DNA of 8,952 bases from Syntrophomonadaceae bacterium. GTDB lineage: Bacteria > Bacillota > Syntrophomonadia > Syntrophomonadales > Syntrophomonadaceae. Location: positions 1 to 8,952 of the forward strand of contig JAAZOA010000316.1 in NCBI GenBank assembly GCA_012798055.1, in the 5' to 3' direction. Below, piece after piece: positions 7,532 through 8,952 of the stretch (position 1 is its first letter; every line of letters begins with the position of its first letter). The notes beneath the pieces are model-generated. The model saw nothing but the letters and a program-made list of their open reading frames with translations. It was not told the DNA's origin and made no database searches. The position numbers and the translations under genes are program-made.

Positions 7532-7539
7532 ATTATAAT
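7532..7539. promoter_or_regulatory. Shared -10 region of the divergent beta-helix and DUF1294 genes
   Basis: ATTATAAT is palindromic and contains TATAAT on both strands (plus 7534-7539, minus 7532-7537). On the plus strand a weak -35, TTGCAG (7510-7515), lies 18 bases upstream. No convincing -35 is seen for the minus strand. It lies in the 182-bp divergent intergenic region, where a promoter for each gene is expected. Confidence 0.45.
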
Positions 7540-7601
7540 TCAAAAAATCAGGGTTGAGGAGAAATCATACCTGGCTAGGGCAAATTATGGTTGGTTTCCG
7601 C

Positions 7602-7627
7602 CAAGTATCAGGATTGCCTTATACTTG
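7602..7627 (+). promoter_or_regulatory. Inverted repeat in the DUF1294 leader (possible operator or mRNA hairpin)
   Basis: CAAGTAT (7602-7608) pairs with ATACTTG (7621-7627). Inside, after one mismatch, AGG (7610-7612) pairs with CCT (7617-7619) around an ATTG loop. It ends 13 bases before the AGGAGG ribosome binding site. It lacks a U-tract, so it is not an obvious terminator. Function is unknown. Confidence 0.45.
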
Positions 7628-7640
7628 TATTAATTGCGGA

Positions 7641-7646
7641 AGGAGG
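7641..7646 (+). promoter_or_regulatory. Ribosome binding site fixing the DUF1294 start
   Basis: AGGAGG with a 6-base spacer precedes ATG 7653. It selects this start over the in-frame upstream codon at 7554, whose 33 extra residues have no family resemblance. Confidence 0.85.
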
Positions 7647-7652
7647 AGACAA

Positions 7653-7916
7653 ATGCTTTGGTGGCTGCAGTACCTTTTCATCATAAATATCGTGGCTCTA
7701 CTGGTTTATGGTTGGGATAAATGGCAATCTGGAAGGTGCGGTTACCGGATACCGGAGGCAACACTCATAAGTATGGCAGCCCTGGGAGGTACGGTTGGAG
7801 CCTTGACGGCCATGTATGCATTCCGGCACAAGACCCGGAACCTCCTGTTTCGCTGGGGGCTGCCCCTGATCCTGGTTGTCCAGCTGGCAGCAGTCCTATT
7901 ATTTTGGAGGTTTTAG
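7653..7916 (+). CDS. DUF1294 family small membrane protein
   Basis: This 87-residue protein has three hydrophobic segments (about 3-19, 36-55, 66-84). It shows the hallmark DUF1294 motifs: YGWDKW around D22-K23, RIPE at 32-35, the LGGTVGAL turn at 44-51, and FRHKT at 57-61. The family consists of small inner-membrane proteins with no established function, sometimes found fused to a cold-shock domain; no such fusion is present here. The start at 7653 is supported by AGGAGG 6 bases upstream and by the usual family N-terminus, which begins directly with the first membrane segment. The gene stands alone on its strand, divergent from the beta-helix gene. It is convergent with the anchored propeller gene, with only 13 bases between their stop codons and no visible terminator. 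Confidence 0.92.
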   Translation: MLWWLQYLFIINIVALLVYGWDKWQSGRCGYRIPEATLISMAALGGTVGALTAMYAFRHKTRNLLFRWGLPLILVVQLAAVLLFWRF

Positions 7917-7929
7917 ATTATTTGACTCG

Positions 7930-8781
7930 TCATTCGATTCTGAGCTGCCCCTCGCAGTCCACATGGACCGCTCCAGGTTCAGCCGGACGGATCACGGCTT
8001 TGCAAACCATGAAATCGCCATTAATCGATCCCTGCAGGATTTCGGTCACCAGCCCGGCGTAATTCAAACGCCCGATATAGATGAAATCATTTTGGTCTGT
8101 ACCTATCAGAGCATATTGGCCGTCCGGCGGCACCGAGAGCTTGCTGAAGCCTTTCATTTTCCGCGTATAAATGGTCTTGTCCGCCTGGTTATAAAGGAGC
8201 AGGGTATCATTACTATGCAGACAAGCAATTCTCTTGATATTGGCATTTGCAAGCACTTTGGTCAGGCGATTGTTGGCATCGGTACGGTAGATCATGTTGG
8301 TGACCGGACCCGAAATCAGGAGATAGGTCACGTTGGTCTGGGCTGAAAAGGCCACCGCCTGTATCATCGACCCTCTAGCCAGACCGCTTATTTTCGGCTC
8401 GACTGGCATATTGTCGAAATCTAAATTCACCGATTTCAGAGTGACGGTGACTCCTCTGGCTTCAGGCTGGGTGGTGGCGATCAAGGCCAGGTGAGAGCCG
8501 GGAGCCCAGGCAAAATAGGTCACTTCCTCTTCAGCCAGCAGCGGCTCTTCTTTTACCAGCTGGTTATCGGCGTCATAAAAAGCAACCCCAGATTCGCCGA
8601 CTTTAGCCCAGTATTTTTGGTCGTATGACAGCCAGCTCAAGTCAACCGACTCAGTTTGGGCTTCACTTATGGTCTGTTGGACGAATGCGGCTTCGGGAAT
8701 CAGCAGGTAACGGTCCAGAAAAAGGTAGATACAAGCCTGGAGAACCAGAGCCAGGGCGACAGTTTTGAGGAATGACTTCAT
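7930..8781 (-). CDS. Membrane-anchored extracytoplasmic protein, probable beta-propeller-like fold, function unknown
   Basis: I do not recognise a named family for this 283-residue protein. It has one N-terminal hydrophobic segment (about 5-22) after MKSFLK, then a long, strand-rich extracytoplasmic region. An LQAC sequence (C17) lies inside the hydrophobic segment. Glutamine at -2 and the hydrophobic continuation (IYLFL) argue for a signal anchor rather than a lipobox. Repeated strand patterns such as VTYFAWAPGSHLALIA (88-102), VAFSAQTNVTYLLISG (143-158) and LSVPPDGQYALIG (215-227) resemble WD40/TolB-type propeller blades. No catalytic motif is visible. ATG 8781 has AAGGAGG (8789-8795) with a 7-base spacer. 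That site overlaps the stop codon of the upstream phosphodiester glycosidase gene, so the two should be translationally coupled. A helper or sensor role for the glycosidase is a guess from position only. Confidence 0.8.
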   Translation of the reverse strand: MKSFLKTVALALVLQACIYLFLDRYLLIPEAAFVQQTISEAQTESVDLSWLSYDQKYWAKVGESGVAFYDADNQLVKEEPLLAEEEVTYFAWAPGSHLALIATTQPEARGVTVTLKSVNLDFDNMPVEPKISGLARGSMIQAVAFSAQTNVTYLLISGPVTNMIYRTDANNRLTKVLANANIKRIACLHSNDTLLLYNQADKTIYTRKMKGFSKLSVPPDGQYALIGTDQNDFIYIGRLNYAGLVTEILQGSINGDFMVCKAVIRPAEPGAVHVDCEGQLRIE

Positions 8782-8788
8782 CCGACTG

Positions 8789-8796
8789 CCTCCTTA
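8789..8796 (-). promoter_or_regulatory. Ribosome binding site overlapping the upstream stop codon
   Basis: On the minus strand TAAGGAGG combines the glycosidase stop (TAA, 8794-8796) with the Shine-Dalgarno sequence of the 283-residue protein, 7 bases before its ATG. This arrangement favours translational coupling of the pair. Confidence 0.8.
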
Positions 8797-8952
8797 TATC
8801 ACCAGGATAGCGGTGGGAATATAGCGCTCGCCCAGCAGGTCACAGGGTTTGTTGATAACCTGGCCCTGGTAGTACATGGTGGTGCTGGACCCTCCGTCTA
8901 GATTGGCAGCGGTGATGGCTCCGTTCTCGTAAAGAATGTTCTGAACATCAAC
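8794..8952 (-). CDS. Phosphodiester glycosidase (NAGPA) domain protein, C-terminal 52 residues only
   Basis: The minus strand is open from the window edge to TAA at 8794-8796, giving 52 residues; the rest lies beyond 8952. The fragment contains NLDGGSSTTMYYQGQVINKP followed by C-D-L-L-G-E-R-Y-I-P-T-A. This matches the C-terminal signature of phosphodiester glycosidase / NAGPA-like domains, whose typical pattern is NLDGGGSSTM, then N.P, then GER, then a hydrophobic terminal strand. Such bacterial proteins are usually secreted or membrane-anchored and are often labelled exopolysaccharide biosynthesis proteins; substrates are mostly unknown. The third Gly of the usual DGGGSS is absent: the sequence reads DGGSSTTM. 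It is the first visible gene of an operon with the anchored propeller protein, whose start codon follows 12 bases after this stop. Confidence 0.82.
   Translation of the reverse strand, partial: VDVQNILYENGAITAANLDGGSSTTMYYQGQVINKPCDLLGERYIPTAILVI

Noticed and set aside
7876..8346. Plus-strand 156-residue frame opposite the propeller gene
   Set aside because: It has no ribosome binding site or domain-like pattern, and the opposing frame has an anchor, a strong ribosome binding site and operon context.

Overview
The window looks like ordinary chromosomal DNA from a spore-forming or spore-former-derived Bacillota (Clostridia-type) bacterium. The clues are a GerMN/Gmad2 spore-germination-type lipoprotein, a single-chain pyruvate carboxylase, strong AGGAGG-type ribosome binding sites, moderate GC content by eye, and tight gene packing. 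I see no phage, insertion sequence, CRISPR array, tRNA or rRNA. The genus cannot be fixed from this sequence.

Layout. Positions 1-3240 (+) hold most of a pyruvate carboxylase, with its N-terminus cut by the window edge. It ends at a perfect 13-bp bidirectional terminator shared with a convergent two-gene unit on the minus strand. That unit is a HAD-superfamily phosphatase (4190-4867) followed by a GerMN/Gmad2 lipoprotein (3320-4162). A divergent intergenic region around 4870-5044 carries an extended -10 promoter for a plus-strand pair: a 63-residue membrane protein (5045-5236) and a fumarylacetoacetate hydrolase (FAH) family enzyme (5259-6146). A second strong hairpin separates that pair from a minus-strand gene (6220-7470). 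This gene encodes a secreted, bactofilin-like beta-helix repeat protein with a multi-pass membrane domain and a proline-rich tail. Divergent to it is a small DUF1294 membrane protein (7653-7916). The right end is a minus-strand operon: the last 52 residues of a phosphodiester glycosidase (NAGPA) domain protein (8794 to the edge), then a membrane-anchored, probably beta-propeller protein of unknown function (7930-8781).

How the genes fit together. Two themes recur. One is central metabolism around oxaloacetate: pyruvate carboxylase makes it, and some FAH-family enzymes decarboxylate or tautomerise it. The other is the cell envelope: the lipoprotein, the beta-helix membrane protein, two small membrane proteins, the glycosidase and the anchored propeller. 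No single pathway is demonstrated, and I found no convincing new defence or mobile system. The least understood items are the beta-helix/membrane protein with its C8 tract, the 63-residue membrane protein, and the anchored propeller protein behind the glycosidase.
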